A stretch of DNA of 64,000 nucleotides from Nitrospirillum sp034653275 (GCF_034653275.1 NZ_JAYEES010000003.1:744001-808000); one strand, 5' to 3'; shown: positions 45,795 to 55,296, numbered from the stretch's first letter. Program-made: numbers and translations. The notes: a model not told the origin generated them from the sequence alone.

Positions 45795-46658
45795 ATGATC
45801 TTCCTCTACACCGATTTCGGCTGGTCCGGCCCTTATGTCGGCCAGATGCGGGCGGTGCTGGCGGCCCGCGCGCCGGCGGGCACAACCATCATCGACCTGA
45901 TGCACGACGCCCCCGCCTTCGATCCCCTGGCCGCCGGCCGCGTGCTGGCCGCCATCCTGCCGGCCACCCTGGCGGCCCTGCCGCACACCACCGTGCCGGC
46001 CGTCTTCCTGGCCGTGATCGATCCCGGCGTGGGCACGGAGCGCCGCCCCCTGGCCGTGCGGCTGTCCGGTGGCCAGGGTCGCCCCCAGGGGCGCCCCGTC
46101 TGGCTGGTGGGCCCGGACAACGGCCTGTTCCAGCCGTTGATCGCCGACACCACCGCCACCGGCGGCCTGGCCGAGGCGTGGGAGATCACCTGGCGGCCCG
46201 ACGCCCTGTCCGCCTCCTTCCACGGCCGTGACCTGTTCGCGCCCGTGGCGGCCTTGGCCGTGGAAGGACGGGAACCGGGGGACTGGGTCCGGCCCCTGGC
46301 CTTGACGGATCTGGTGGGGGCGGCGCCATTGGGTGGAACAGGGGAGGGCGGGGCCGCCGACCATGGCCGCATCCTCTACATCGACAGCTACGGCAACGGC
46401 TGGACCGGCCTGCGTCCCGCCGGGGTGCTGGACGGCACCGTCGCGTCCGATGCCCGGCTGTGGGTGGGCGGCCCCGGCGGCGGCCAGGCGGTGGGGCCCG
46501 CCCGCACCTTCGGCGCCGTGCCCCGGGGCACCGCTTTCTGGTACGTGAATTCCAGTGGCCTGGTGGAGATCGCCGTGAACCAGGGCCGCGCCGACGAGGC
46601 GCTGGGCTTCACCCTCGGCTCCCCCATCGGCGTGCGCGCGCCCTACATCAAGCTGTAG
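45795..46658 (+). CDS. S-adenosylmethionine hydrolase (DUF62/SAM hydroxide adenosyltransferase)
   Basis: Family converts SAM plus water to adenosine and methionine. The 287-residue product shows the signature stretches FLYTDFGWSGPYVGQM at the N-terminus, IDPGVGTERRPLAV near 75-88, GPDNGLF near 108, FHGRDLFAPVAA near 142 and YIDSYGNGWT near 195. The C-terminal beta-barrel is complete. It converges on the HAD gene with repeat copy E between them. Confidence 0.88.
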   Translation: MIFLYTDFGWSGPYVGQMRAVLAARAPAGTTIIDLMHDAPAFDPLAAGRVLAAILPATLAALPHTTVPAVFLAVIDPGVGTERRPLAVRLSGGQGRPQGRPVWLVGPDNGLFQPLIADTTATGGLAEAWEITWRPDALSASFHGRDLFAPVAALAVEGREPGDWVRPLALTDLVGAAPLGGTGEGGAADHGRILYIDSYGNGWTGLRPAGVLDGTVASDARLWVGGPGGGQAVGPARTFGAVPRGTAFWYVNSSGLVEIAVNQGRADEALGFTLGSPIGVRAPYIKL

Positions 46659-46682
46659 GCGCCCACATGCTGAGGCCGAATA

Positions 46683-46780
46683 TAGGACGCGACCGCGTCC
46701 GCCGGAAATTTCCGGGGAGCCGCAGGCGGACTGGAAATTGAGGACAAGCCAAGGACCGGATGGTCCGCCGGCGTTTGAGG
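46683..46780 (-). repeat. Dispersed three-hairpin repeat, copy E (reverse orientation)
   Basis: Read on the minus strand, hairpin 1 is GGACC-ATCC-GGTCC (46766-46753), hairpin 2 pairs AATTTCC with GGAAATT (46739-46707) and hairpin 3 is GGACGC-GGTC-GCGTCC (46700-46685). It fills almost the entire gap between two convergent genes. Confidence 0.9.
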
Positions 46781-46790
46781 GACATAAACC

Positions 46791-47531
46791 TCAGTGCGCC
46801 GTGGGCACCACCGTCGCCTCATCCATCAGCGCCAGGAAGGGCAGGTCGCTGGGCTGGTTGCCATAACCCCAGCGGCGCCCATAGGGGCCCGTCTCCTCCA
46901 TCCACAGGGCCAGGCGCCGCGCCTTCTCCGCGCGCACGCAGTTGCCGGCCACCATCTCGCCCGTCAGCAGGCCGTCATCGCCCACCGCCATCTCGGTGCC
47001 CAGCAGGTCATGCACCGGCAGGTCGGCCAGCAGGGCCGGCATGTACAGGGTGAGCGCGCCGGTGGCCACCAGGATGCGGTGGCCTTGGTCGGCGTGGCGC
47101 ATCAGGGTATCGCGCAGGGGAGTATGCCAGCGGACCCAGGCCCCCATCTCCGCCGCCGCTTCGCGCGCCCGCTCCAGCGGCACGCCGGCCAGGCAGCGGC
47201 GCAGCAGCCGGCGTTTGAACGCCGTCTTGAAATCATCATCCGCGTCGTTGGCATGGCCGCCCTTCACCAGGGCTTCCCGAGGGGGGAGGCGGCTGGCCAG
47301 GGGGCGAACCGGCAGCCGGCGCGACGCGGCACCGGCCACGCTGCCGGCCAGGTGGCGGCGCAGGGTCTCGCCCCCCGCCACCCGCGCCAGGAAGGGCAGC
47401 AGGCTGTCGCCCCGCGCCAGGGTGCCGTCGAAGTCGAACACCGCCAGGCCCGGCAAGTCGCTCTCCGGCGGGATATCGCCCGGGCTGGCGGCGACGGTCA
47501 GGGCGGCGGTGGATTGGGACATGGACGGCAT
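46791..47531 (-). CDS. HAD-superfamily phosphatase, subclass IB
   Basis: SerB-like phosphohydrolase. Motif I is FDFDGTLARGDS near residue 31, motif II is the VATGALT near 150, and the acidic motif YGNQPSDLPFL near 222 (GNxxxD) closes the site. The 246-residue length fits HAD-IB enzymes. The substrate is unknown. ATG 47531 and ATG 47522 are both possible; the open frame further upstream is proline-rich and unlikely to be translated. Confidence 0.85.
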   Translation of the reverse strand: MPSMSQSTAALTVAASPGDIPPESDLPGLAVFDFDGTLARGDSLLPFLARVAGGETLRRHLAGSVAGAASRRLPVRPLASRLPPREALVKGGHANDADDDFKTAFKRRLLRRCLAGVPLERAREAAAEMGAWVRWHTPLRDTLMRHADQGHRILVATGALTLYMPALLADLPVHDLLGTEMAVGDDGLLTGEMVAGNCVRAEKARRLALWMEETGPYGRRWGYGNQPSDLPFLALMDEATVVPTAH

Positions 47532-47703
47532 TAGGCTCTGGGGCAGGCGGATGGGGCCAGGCGGATGGGGCGGGTAGATAGGGTGGGCGGACGGGGACGG
47601 CAACCCCCGGTTCATCCGCGCCATAAAACGGGGTGGGCGGCTTCCTCTCAAGTGGTTTTCGCGTTAAGTGTCGGCCTTTCCGCTCAAGACCGACGGCAGC
47701 CCC

Positions 47704-48705
47704 ATGATCACCACCCCCACGGCCCCCATCACCCTAGCCGCCGCTACCCCGGACGCGGGGACCAAGCCCTATAAGATCATCATCGACACCGATCCCGGCC
47801 AGGACGACGCCGTGGCCATCCTGCTGGCCTTGGCCAGCCCGGAGGATGTGGAGGTGCTGGGCATCACCGCCGTGGCGGGGAACGCGCCCCTGCCGTGGAC
47901 GGAGAAGAACGCCCGCCGGGTGTGCGAGCTGGCGGGCCGGCCGGACGTGAAGGTGTACGCCGGCTGCGACCGGCCCATGGTGCGCCTGTTGCACACGGCG
48001 CCGGAGGTGCACGGCGACACCGGCCTGGACGGTCCGGTCCTGCCCGAGCCCACCATGCCGCTGCAGGCGCAGCACGCGGTGGATTTCATCATCGAGACGG
48101 TGATGCGGGAGGAACCGGGCACCGTCACCCTGTGCCCCCTGGGCCCGCTGACCAACGTGGCCCGCGCCCTGGTGAAGGAACCGGCCATCGCCACCCGCCT
48201 GCGCCAGATCGTGCTGATGGGCGGCGCGCAGATGGAGGGGGGCAATTCCACCCCCTGCGCCGAGTTCAACATCTATGTCGACCCGCACGCCGCCGACATC
48301 GTCTTCAAGTCGGGCGTGCCCATCGTCATGTTCCCGCTGGACGTCACCCACCAGGTGCTCACGGCGCGCCGCCATATGGACCGCATCCAGGCCGTGGGCA
48401 ACCGTGTGGCCCAGGCGACGTACGAGATGCTGGACTTCTATCAGCGCTATGACGAACACAAGTACGGCACCGACGGCGGCCCGCTGCACGACCCCTGCGT
48501 CATCGCCTGGCTGATCCGGCCGGGGATCTTCGAGGGCAAGACCGTGAACGTGGAGATCGAGACCGGCAGCCCGCTGACCACCGGCCAGACGGTCATCGAC
48601 CGCTGGAACACCACCGGTCGGCCGCGCAACGCCACCGTCATGCTGAAGGCCGACAGCGACGCTTTCTTCGACCTGCTGGTGGAGCGGCTGCGGCGCTTTG
48701 GCTGA
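47704..48705 (+). CDS. Nucleoside hydrolase
   Basis: Hydrolyses ribonucleosides to base and ribose. The 333-residue product has the Ca2+-binding DTDPGQDDAVAI near residue 24-35, the conserved GITAVAGNAPLPWTEKNA, and the active-site His in PLHDPCVIAW near 262. Homologues are inosine-uridine preferring, but specificity is not determined. ATG 47704 follows a C-rich stretch without a clear Shine-Dalgarno. A strong terminator follows. Confidence 0.94.
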   Translation: MITTPTAPITLAAATPDAGTKPYKIIIDTDPGQDDAVAILLALASPEDVEVLGITAVAGNAPLPWTEKNARRVCELAGRPDVKVYAGCDRPMVRLLHTAPEVHGDTGLDGPVLPEPTMPLQAQHAVDFIIETVMREEPGTVTLCPLGPLTNVARALVKEPAIATRLRQIVLMGGAQMEGGNSTPCAEFNIYVDPHAADIVFKSGVPIVMFPLDVTHQVLTARRHMDRIQAVGNRVAQATYEMLDFYQRYDEHKYGTDGGPLHDPCVIAWLIRPGIFEGKTVNVEIETGSPLTTGQTVIDRWNTTGRPRNATVMLKADSDAFFDLLVERLRRFG

Positions 48706-48740
48706 GGCCCAGCGCGCCTTGGCCCAGCGCGTCCTGACGA

Positions 48741-48780
48741 CGACAGATCGGCAATAGTTGCCGATCTGTCGGAATCTTTT
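48741..48780 (+). terminator. Rho-independent terminator of the nucleoside hydrolase gene
   Basis: A perfect 14-bp stem (CGACAGATCGGCAA at 48741-48754 with its complement at 48758-48771) with a TAG loop is followed by GAATCTTTT. Upstream, GGCCCAGCGCG is directly repeated (48705-48732). Confidence 0.85.
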
Positions 48781-48970
48781 GCCTGGACCGCTATGGGTCA
48801 GGGGCATGCTTGGCCCGCCTTCATGCCGGGGAAACCGGCGGGCCGCCTGGGTTTTCACGGGTGAAGGCGGCGGCCCGGGCCTTGCTTGGGAACAGAGGGT
48901 CAGCCATGGCCGCCTGCGGGCGCCATGGGGATCGCGTCGTTCCACTCCCGGGGCCAAGGGACCGAAGACC

Positions 48971-49534
48971 ATGTCGTTCCTGAACACCAGCAACCACACC
49001 CAGTCCGCGGCCAACGCCTATGGCGGTTTCGGCGCCGCGGGCAGCGGGGGCGTCAGTCCGGCCGGCTCGCAGAGCGCCCTGTCCGTCAGCCAGACCGACA
49101 GCGCCTTCGCCGACCTGCTGAAGGGTGACGACGATCCGCAAACCATGCTGAAGGACATGACCACTGGCGGCTACCAGGGGTATTGGTCCTATCAGATCAA
49201 GCAGATGAAGCAGAAGATCGCCGAGGACACGCTGCAGTCCAAGGGGCTGACCGCCCAGGACGTGTCCAACCTGCCCGCCGACCAGCGCGCCGACCTGGAA
49301 CGCCAGATCATGCGCGAGGTGGAGCAGAAGGTCCGGCAGATGACCGCCTCCGGCAAGGATGGCAAGAGCGGCGTGCAGGACGCCACCCAGACGGCGGCCG
49401 ATGGCGGCGGCCAGACCGGCTTCGGCAGCCAGATGGCCGCCAACAGCAACCAGACCGGCGCCCGCAGCGGCGTGCCCATCGCGGGCGGCGACACTCTGCA
49501 GGGCATCCTGGCCGCCCAGGAAATGAACGCGTAG
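48971..49534 (+). CDS. Hypothetical protein, Gln/Gly-rich, cytoplasmic
   Basis: Not recognised. The 187-residue product starts MSFLNTSNHTQSAANAYGGF, has a central helical segment (YQGYWSYQIKQMKQKIAEDTL ... DLERQIMREVEQKVRQM, about 68-135) and low-complexity Gly/Gln/Thr-rich ends; no signal peptide or membrane span is visible. Open frame extends upstream to 48758, but the family-like start is ATG 48971. The gap from 48781 shows nothing else. Confidence 0.7.
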   Translation: MSFLNTSNHTQSAANAYGGFGAAGSGGVSPAGSQSALSVSQTDSAFADLLKGDDDPQTMLKDMTTGGYQGYWSYQIKQMKQKIAEDTLQSKGLTAQDVSNLPADQRADLERQIMREVEQKVRQMTASGKDGKSGVQDATQTAADGGGQTGFGSQMAANSNQTGARSGVPIAGGDTLQGILAAQEMNA

Positions 49535-49567
49535 TCATCCCTGGCGCCGGCGGCGCCTTCGCTCATC

Positions 49568-50158
49568 TCACGCCAGATCGACGGGCCCGCCCCAGCGCAG
49601 GGTGGTGACCAGGCGGCCGGCGGTGCCGTCCTCCAGCAGGATGCGTTCCCAGCGCATGCGGCTGCGGCGGATCAGCAGGTCGGGGCGGTGGTTGGTCTCG
49701 GTCTCCAGGTCCAGCACGCCGTCCGGCCGGTCGTACCAGCCGGCGCCGGCCAGGCCGGCTTCGGCGTCCAAAATCTGCGGCGTGGCATAGGACAGCAGGG
49801 GCCTGCCCAGCACCGTGCTGGCCGACACCGTCCATTCCGCCTCGCGCGCCGCGGACGCCGCCAGCAGGCGGTGGCTGCGATCGCAGATCAGATGCACCGG
49901 ATCGCGGGAACGCCGCACCAGCCGCTTCAGGGCGGCATCCTGGCCCGGCCGGCCCGGGCTCAGCAACGCGGCGATGCGGGCGGCGTGCCGTTCATCCGGC
50001 CAGGCGAGGCCCCGTTCCCAGCGCGACACGGTGGCCTGGGTCACGCCCAGCAGCTCGGCCACGTGGCCCTGCTTCAGGCCGCGCAAGCGGCGCAGGCGGC
50101 GCAAGTCCCGGCCCACGGTGTGGCGCTCAACGGTGTGGCTGGCCGATCGTCCCTCCAT
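49568..50158 (-). CDS. XRE-type HTH transcriptional regulator with PAS-like domain
   Basis: DNA-binding regulator. Residues about 12-65 form an HTH_3/XRE domain (GRDLRRLRRLRGLKQGHVAELLGVTQATVSRWERGLAWP). The C-terminal part (about 85-195) resembles a PAS-like sensor (PVHLICDRSHRLLAASAAREAEW). The ATG at 50158 is preferred over 50218. It lies downstream of the bactofilin gene on the same strand, 84 bases away. Confidence 0.82.
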   Translation of the reverse strand: MEGRSASHTVERHTVGRDLRRLRRLRGLKQGHVAELLGVTQATVSRWERGLAWPDERHAARIAALLSPGRPGQDAALKRLVRRSRDPVHLICDRSHRLLAASAAREAEWTVSASTVLGRPLLSYATPQILDAEAGLAGAGWYDRPDGVLDLETETNHRPDLLIRRSRMRWERILLEDGTAGRLVTTLRWGGPVDLA

Positions 50159-50242
50159 GCCTGTCTCCCAAAAACGCCGCCCAAAAACGAAGGGGCGACC
50201 CGAAGGCCGCCCCATCATACCAGACCCAGGCGTCCCGGCCGC

Positions 50243-50656
50243 TCAGTGCGACTTTCCGCTCTGGATGGTGCCGGCGATGGAGCCACCGTCGGCGATGCTG
50301 ATGCGGCCGTAACGGATGGTGCCGTCGACTTGGCCGGTTTCACCGATGGACAGGGTGCCCGTCACCTCGATGGTGCCGGTGGCGCGGCCGGAAACCTTCA
50401 TGCTTTCCACCACGGCGGTGCCCTCGAAGTGGCCACCCTCGGCCACCTCCAGCACCTTCACCTCGTTCAGCGTCACATCGACCAGGCGGCCGGCGACATG
50501 CAGGGTGTGGCAGTGGGAGATCTTGGCGCCCTCGATACGGGCCTCGGGCGAGATGGTGGTGACCCCGCCGCCCAGGTCGGGCGTCGATTCCGTCTGCGGT
50601 CCGCCGTTCAGGCCCGGCCGCAAAAAGCTGCGCGGATCGAGGATGTCACTGGCCAT
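50243..50656 (-). CDS. Bactofilin (polymer-forming cytoskeletal protein)
   Basis: Self-assembling beta-helical filament protein. The 137-residue product has a disordered N-terminus (1-35) and a DUF583 core with repeating strands (TTISPEARIEGAKISHCHTL, VKVLEVAEGGHFEGTAVVESMKVSG, GTLSIGETGQVDGTIRYG). A nucleotide cofactor is not required. Its promoter region contains two identical palindromes. Confidence 0.92.
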   Translation of the reverse strand: MASDILDPRSFLRPGLNGGPQTESTPDLGGGVTTISPEARIEGAKISHCHTLHVAGRLVDVTLNEVKVLEVAEGGHFEGTAVVESMKVSGRATGTIEVTGTLSIGETGQVDGTIRYGRISIADGGSIAGTIQSGKSH

Positions 50657-50671
50657 CGGTCCCCCTCATAG

Positions 50672-50714
50672 TCCGGCGCGGGCCGGAACCTGGAAATATC
50701 CGGCGCGGGCCGGA
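50672..50714 (-). repeat. Two identical 16-base palindromes upstream of the bactofilin gene
   Basis: TCCGGCGCGGGCCGGA occurs at 50672-50687 and again at 50699-50714, 27 bases apart. Each has perfect 6-bp arms around GCGG. They lie 16-58 bases before the ATG, where they could act as operators or as hairpins in the leader. Confidence 0.55.
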
Positions 50715-50935
50715 GGTCGGAAAATTCCTGGTCCGGCTGGCGCGCATTCCCCACGACACGCCGCCGCCCCCGCCGAAACGGGGCGGACACTGCAAAACTC
50801 TTAAGCGTTTCTGAGGCTTTTCGCAACATCTCCCGGGTTGGGGGCACAGCGCGCGTCTCCCTGTCTCCACCGGCGCGCATGCGTCCCGTACCCCTAGTGC
50901 ATGGCAGGGAGCCCGCAGGATAGGGCGGGTTGCGA

Positions 50936-50964
50936 TTGACGGAGGGCCGGCGGCACACAATAGT
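50936..50964 (+). promoter_or_regulatory. Housekeeping promoter of argD-argF
   Basis: TTGACG (50936-50941), exactly 17 bases, AATAGT (50959-50964). The transcript would start near 50971, about 90 bases before the GTG start of argD. The rest of the 50715-51059 gap holds no gene. Confidence 0.6.
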
Positions 50965-51059
50965 CGGCGGTTCCGAACCCCCGTTGGCGGGCCGGGGGTG
51001 GCCCTGGTTTTATGATAATTCCGTGTAACGCGCCTCAAGAAATAAAGGAGTGTCTGGCC

Positions 51060-52232
51060 GTGATTCCTGTCGTGATGCCGACCTATTCCCGGATCGACGT
51101 TGTGTTCGAGCGGGGTGAGGGCTGCTTCCTTTACGACACCACCGGCCGACGATTCCTGGATTTCACCAGCGGCATCGCGGTGAACGCCCTCGGCCACGCC
51201 CATCCCTACCTGGTGGAGAAGCTGACCGAGCAGGCGCACAAGCTGTGGCACACCTCCAACCTGTTCCGCGTGGCGGGGCAGGAGAAGCTGGCCAGCCGCC
51301 TGCGGGAACTGACCTTCGCCGACACCATGTTCTTCACCAATTCCGGCGTCGAGGCGTGGGAATGCGGCGTGAAGCTGGTGCGCAAGTACCACTATGAAAC
51401 CGGCCATCCGGAGAAGACGCGCTTCATCGTCGCCGGCGGCAACTTCCACGGCCGCACCATGACGGCCATCGCCGCCAGCGGCCAGGACAAGATGGTGAAG
51501 GGCTTCGGCCCCCTGTTGGACGCTTTCGACCGGGTCGCCTACGACAACCTGAACGAGTTGCGCGCCGCCATCACGCCGCAGACGGCCGCCATCCTGGTGG
51601 AGCCCATCCTGGGCGAGGGCGGCATGCGCCCGGCCAGCCTGGATTACCTGCGCGCCCTGCGCGCCATCTGCGACGAGTACGGCCTGCTGCTGTATTTCGA
51701 CGAGATCCAGAGCGGCATGGGCCGGTCGGGCAAGCTGTTCGCCCATGAATGGGCTGGCGTCACCCCGGACGTGATGTGCATCGCAAAGGGCATCGGCGGC
51801 GGCTTCCCGCTGGGCGCGTGCCTGGCCACCGAGAAGGCGGCCCAGGGCATGGTGGCCGGCACCCATGGCAGCACCTTCGGCGGCAACCCGTTGGCCATGG
51901 CCGTCGGCAACGCCGTGCTGGACGTGATGACGCAGCCGGGCTTCCTGGACAACGTCATCGCCAAGGGCGTCCTGCTGCAGGGCAAGCTGGAAGAGCTGGT
52001 GGCGCGCCACCCCACCGTGCTGGACAGCGTGCGCGGCAAGGGCCTGATCCTGGGCGTCAAGTGCGTGACGCCGGTGGGCGACCTGGTCACCGCGTTGCGT
52101 GACAACGGCATGCTGGTGGTCTCCGCCGCCGACAACGTCGTCCGCATTCTGCCGCCGCTGATCGTTGGCGAGGCCGAGATCAACGAGGCCGTGGCCATCC
52201 TGGACCGCACCTGCGCGGCCCTGGCGGCCTGA
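51060..52232 (+). CDS. argD: Acetylornithine aminotransferase
   Basis: PLP enzyme of arginine synthesis (N-acetylglutamate semialdehyde to N-acetylornithine). The 390-residue product shows SGIAVNALGHAHP, FFTNSGVEAWE, the PLP-binding FDEIQSGMGR near 210 and the Schiff-base lysine in CIAKGIGGGFPLGA near 243. GTG 51060 is chosen over ATG 51012 because AAAGGAG lies 8-14 bases before it and homologues start at that point. It is followed after 14 bases by argF. Confidence 0.95.
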   Translation: MIPVVMPTYSRIDVVFERGEGCFLYDTTGRRFLDFTSGIAVNALGHAHPYLVEKLTEQAHKLWHTSNLFRVAGQEKLASRLRELTFADTMFFTNSGVEAWECGVKLVRKYHYETGHPEKTRFIVAGGNFHGRTMTAIAASGQDKMVKGFGPLLDAFDRVAYDNLNELRAAITPQTAAILVEPILGEGGMRPASLDYLRALRAICDEYGLLLYFDEIQSGMGRSGKLFAHEWAGVTPDVMCIAKGIGGGFPLGACLATEKAAQGMVAGTHGSTFGGNPLAMAVGNAVLDVMTQPGFLDNVIAKGVLLQGKLEELVARHPTVLDSVRGKGLILGVKCVTPVGDLVTALRDNGMLVVSAADNVVRILPPLIVGEAEINEAVAILDRTCAALAA

Positions 52233-52246
52233 GGGGTACCCACATC

Positions 52247-53173
52247 ATGACCGCGACGACCAAGACGGTCCGGCATTTCCTGGACATCAGCGATTTCGAT
52301 ACGGCCACGCTGCGCGAAATCCTGAAGCGGGGCCGGGACCTGAAGCAGACCAACGGTACCGCCCAGCATCCCCAGCCCTTCCGGGGCCTGACGCTGGCCA
52401 CCATTTTCGAAAAGCCCTCCACCCGCACCCGCGTCTCGTTCGAGGTGGGGATGCGTCAGCTGGGCGGTGAGGTGATCACCCTGACGGGGCGCGAGATCCA
52501 GCTGGGCCATGGCGAGACCATCGCCGACACGGCCCGGGTGCTGTCGCGCTTCGTCAACGTCATCATGATCCGCACGGACCATGAGACCAAGGTGCATGAG
52601 ATGGCGGGGGCCGCCAGCATCCCCGTCATCAACGGCCTCACCGACACCTCCCACCCCTGCCAGATCATGGCGGACATCATGACGTTCGAGGAGAAGCGCG
52701 GGCCCATCGAGGGCCGCGTCGTCTGCTGGAGTGGCGATGCCAACAACGTCTGCCAGAGTTGGATTCATGCCGCCGCCCGCTTGGGCTTCGAAATGCGCGT
52801 GGCGGCGCCGGCCAGCCTGCAGCCCACGGCCGACACCATCGCCTGGGCGGCGCGCGAAGGCGCCCGCCTGGTGGTGACCGAGGATCCCAAGGCCGCGGCC
52901 GAGGGCGCCGACATCGTGGTGACGGACACCTGGGTGTCCATGCATCACAAGGATGCGCCTGCGCGCATGGCATTGCTGGCCCCCTTCCAGGTCAACGACG
53001 CGCTGATGAAACTGGCCTCCCCCGACGCCATATTCATGCATTGCCTGCCGGCCCATCGGGAGGAGGAAGTGACCTCCTCCGTCATCGATGGTCCGCAGTC
53101 CGTCGTCTGGGACGAGGCGGAAAACCGCCTGCACGCCCAGAAGGGCATCCTGGCCTGGTGCCTGAACGCCTGA
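52247..53173 (+). CDS. argF: Ornithine carbamoyltransferase
   Basis: Forms citrulline from ornithine and carbamoyl phosphate. The 308-residue product has the carbamoyl phosphate motif EKPSTRTR near 54-61, HPCQ near 135, and the ornithine site MHCLPAHR near 262-269. It is in the alphaproteobacterial argD-argF-hslO arrangement. The 101 bases to hslO contain a GGTTGACCCCGGTC stretch but no convincing terminator. Confidence 0.97.
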   Translation: MTATTKTVRHFLDISDFDTATLREILKRGRDLKQTNGTAQHPQPFRGLTLATIFEKPSTRTRVSFEVGMRQLGGEVITLTGREIQLGHGETIADTARVLSRFVNVIMIRTDHETKVHEMAGAASIPVINGLTDTSHPCQIMADIMTFEEKRGPIEGRVVCWSGDANNVCQSWIHAAARLGFEMRVAAPASLQPTADTIAWAAREGARLVVTEDPKAAAEGADIVVTDTWVSMHHKDAPARMALLAPFQVNDALMKLASPDAIFMHCLPAHREEEVTSSVIDGPQSVVWDEAENRLHAQKGILAWCLNA

Positions 53174-53274
53174 TCGTTCCGGTACCGGACCCAGTGTGTC
53201 CGGCCTTGAGGTATTCCATAAGGCCCCGATCGGTTGACCCCGGTCGGGCGCCTTTGTTTTTGGGGTAAGCGACC

Positions 53275-54246
53275 ATGACCACCGCCGCCGTTTCCACCTC
53301 CTCCCTGGTTTCCCGGGACATCGACGTGGTGCAGCCCTTCCAGCTGGACCGGTCCAACCTGCGCGGCCGCATGGTGCGCCTGGGACCCGTGCTGGACGAG
53401 ATCCTGGGCCGCCACGCCTATCCGGGCCCCGTCGCCCAGATGCTGGCGGAAACGATCACGTTGGCGACGACGCTGGCGGCGGCGCTGAAGTATGAGGGCG
53501 TTTTCACCCTGCAGACCAAGGGTGATGGCCCCATCAACCTGATGGTGGCCGATGTCACCAGCGCCGGCGCCGTGCGTGGCTACGCCCAGTTCGACGAGGA
53601 CAAGCTTACAGCCGCCCTTGAGGCCGCCGGCGGGGCGTCGCGCCCGTGGGCCCCGGTGCCCACCTTGCTGGGCAAGGGCTACCTGGCGTTCACCGTCGAT
53701 CAGGGCGAGCACACCCAGCGTTACCAGGGCATTGTCGGCCTGGAGGGTGATCGCATGGATGATTGCGTGCGCCACTACTTCACCCAGTCGGAACAGCTGG
53801 CCACGGGCATCGTCGTCCACGCTGGCCTGTCTGATGGGGGCGACTGGGGCGGCGGCGCCATCATGCTGCAGGCCCTGCCGGATGAGGATGCCGGCAGCGT
53901 GGCGTCGGATGCCAAGCCCAGCGATCTGGAGGACGACTGGCGCCGGGCCATGGCCCTGCTGTCCACCGTCACCCCGGCCGAGGTGCTGGACCCGGCGCTG
54001 CCGGTGAACGACGTGCTGTTCCGCCTGTTCCATGAGGAAGAGGTGCGCGCCTACGACCCGCATGGTCTGGCGGCGCAGTGCCGCTGCTCGCGGGAACGGG
54101 TGGTGACGGTGCTGAAGTCCCTGCCGCGGGACGAGGTGGCGGAGCTGAAGGTGGATGGGGCCGTGGACGTCGCTTGCGAGTTCTGCAGCACCCACTACCG
54201 CTTCGACGACGCCGAGCTTGAGACCGTTTACGGCTCGGCTTCCTGA
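53275..54246 (+). CDS. hslO: Hsp33 redox-regulated chaperone
   Basis: Holdase activated by oxidation. The 323-residue product has the N-terminal substrate-binding domain and the C-terminal zinc site: CRC (AAQCRCSRERV near residue 270) and CEFC (near 304). It ends 19 bases inside the convergent DMT gene, so the two 3' ends overlap. Confidence 0.94.
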   Translation: MTTAAVSTSSLVSRDIDVVQPFQLDRSNLRGRMVRLGPVLDEILGRHAYPGPVAQMLAETITLATTLAAALKYEGVFTLQTKGDGPINLMVADVTSAGAVRGYAQFDEDKLTAALEAAGGASRPWAPVPTLLGKGYLAFTVDQGEHTQRYQGIVGLEGDRMDDCVRHYFTQSEQLATGIVVHAGLSDGGDWGGGAIMLQALPDEDAGSVASDAKPSDLEDDWRRAMALLSTVTPAEVLDPALPVNDVLFRLFHEEEVRAYDPHGLAAQCRCSRERVVTVLKSLPRDEVAELKVDGAVDVACEFCSTHYRFDDAELETVYGSAS

Positions 54247-55163
54247 GGATGCGCCGTCGCTGGCCGGTTTCGCCCGGGCATGACGCCCACGGCGATGCCG
54301 GCCAGCACACCCGCCAGTCCCAGGGCGTGGGCCAGGGTCGGCCGCTCCCCCAGCAGGAACAGCGACGGCACCAGCACGGTGACGGGCAGCAGGCCGGTGA
54401 ACAGGCCGCTGCGGCTGGCCGGGATGCGGGCCGCCCCGCGCAGCCAGAACACCACCGCCACCAGGCCGTTGCCCAGCGAGGCCCCGGCGTACAGCGCCCA
54501 GGCGCCCGGCGACAGGGCGCCCCACAGCGACTCCGGCGTCAATCCTCGCGCCGTCAGCAGGGCGAAAGGCAGGGCCAGCACCGCCGCCATCAGGTTGGCG
54601 AGGAAGGTCACGGCCAGGGGCGATACGCCCGCCAGCCGCCGGGCATAGACGTTGTACAGCCCCTCCGACACCACGGCGCCCAGGACCAGGGCGTTGCCGC
54701 GCAGGGTATCGCCGTCGCCGGCGTTCCCGCTGTGGCTCCCGTGGCTGGCCAGGTTGAGGGCGGCGATGCCGGCCATGGCCAGGGCGATGGCCGCGCCGTT
54801 CCGCAGGGTCAGCCGCTCGCGCAGGATGGCGGCGGCGCACAGGGCGGTCACGGCGGGGATGGTGCTGGTCAGGATGCCGGCGGTGGTGGCGCTGGTACCG
54901 CGCAGGCCGTACATCAGGAAGATGTTGAACAGCACCATGCCGAACAGCGACAGCAGGGCCAGGCTGGCCCAGTCGCCGCCCGTGGCCGGAAGGGCGCGGC
55001 GTCCATGGCGGATGGCCCAGGGGCTGAGCGCCAGGGCCACCAGGGCGAAACGCACGTCGGCGGCCACCAGGGGCGGCACGGCGGCCACGGCCATCTTGCT
55101 GATGGGCACGGACAGGCCGACCAGGATCATGGCGGCGGTGAGGGAGAGATAGGCGGAGCGCAT
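54228..55163 (-). CDS. EamA/DMT-family membrane transporter
   Basis: Ten-helix drug/metabolite transporter. The 311-residue product shows the two EamA repeats (about 1-135 and 150-290), each with the family pattern (VAADVRFALVALALSPWA; SSTIPAVTAL-like LTSTIPAVTALCAAAILRERLT). ATG 55163 starts directly at helix 1; the open frame up to 55361 is basic and not membrane-like. The substrate is unknown. Confidence 0.88.
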   Translation of the reverse strand: MRSAYLSLTAAMILVGLSVPISKMAVAAVPPLVAADVRFALVALALSPWAIRHGRRALPATGGDWASLALLSLFGMVLFNIFLMYGLRGTSATTAGILTSTIPAVTALCAAAILRERLTLRNGAAIALAMAGIAALNLASHGSHSGNAGDGDTLRGNALVLGAVVSEGLYNVYARRLAGVSPLAVTFLANLMAAVLALPFALLTARGLTPESLWGALSPGAWALYAGASLGNGLVAVVFWLRGAARIPASRSGLFTGLLPVTVLVPSLFLLGERPTLAHALGLAGVLAGIAVGVMPGRNRPATAHPQEAEP

Positions 55164-55296
55164 GGGGGCCACTATGGGGGACAGTGTGGCCGCTCGCCAC
55201 CCGCGCCGACATCCCCGGCAACATCGCTGTTGAAGCGGGGCCCGCCAGCGCTTACTTGCAGTGCCTGACTGTTTGCCTTTCCCAAGGATGACGACA

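Noticed and set aside
52945..55224. A 759-codon antisense frame across argF, hslO and the DMT gene
   Set aside because: It spans three recognisable genes and has no motif of its own.
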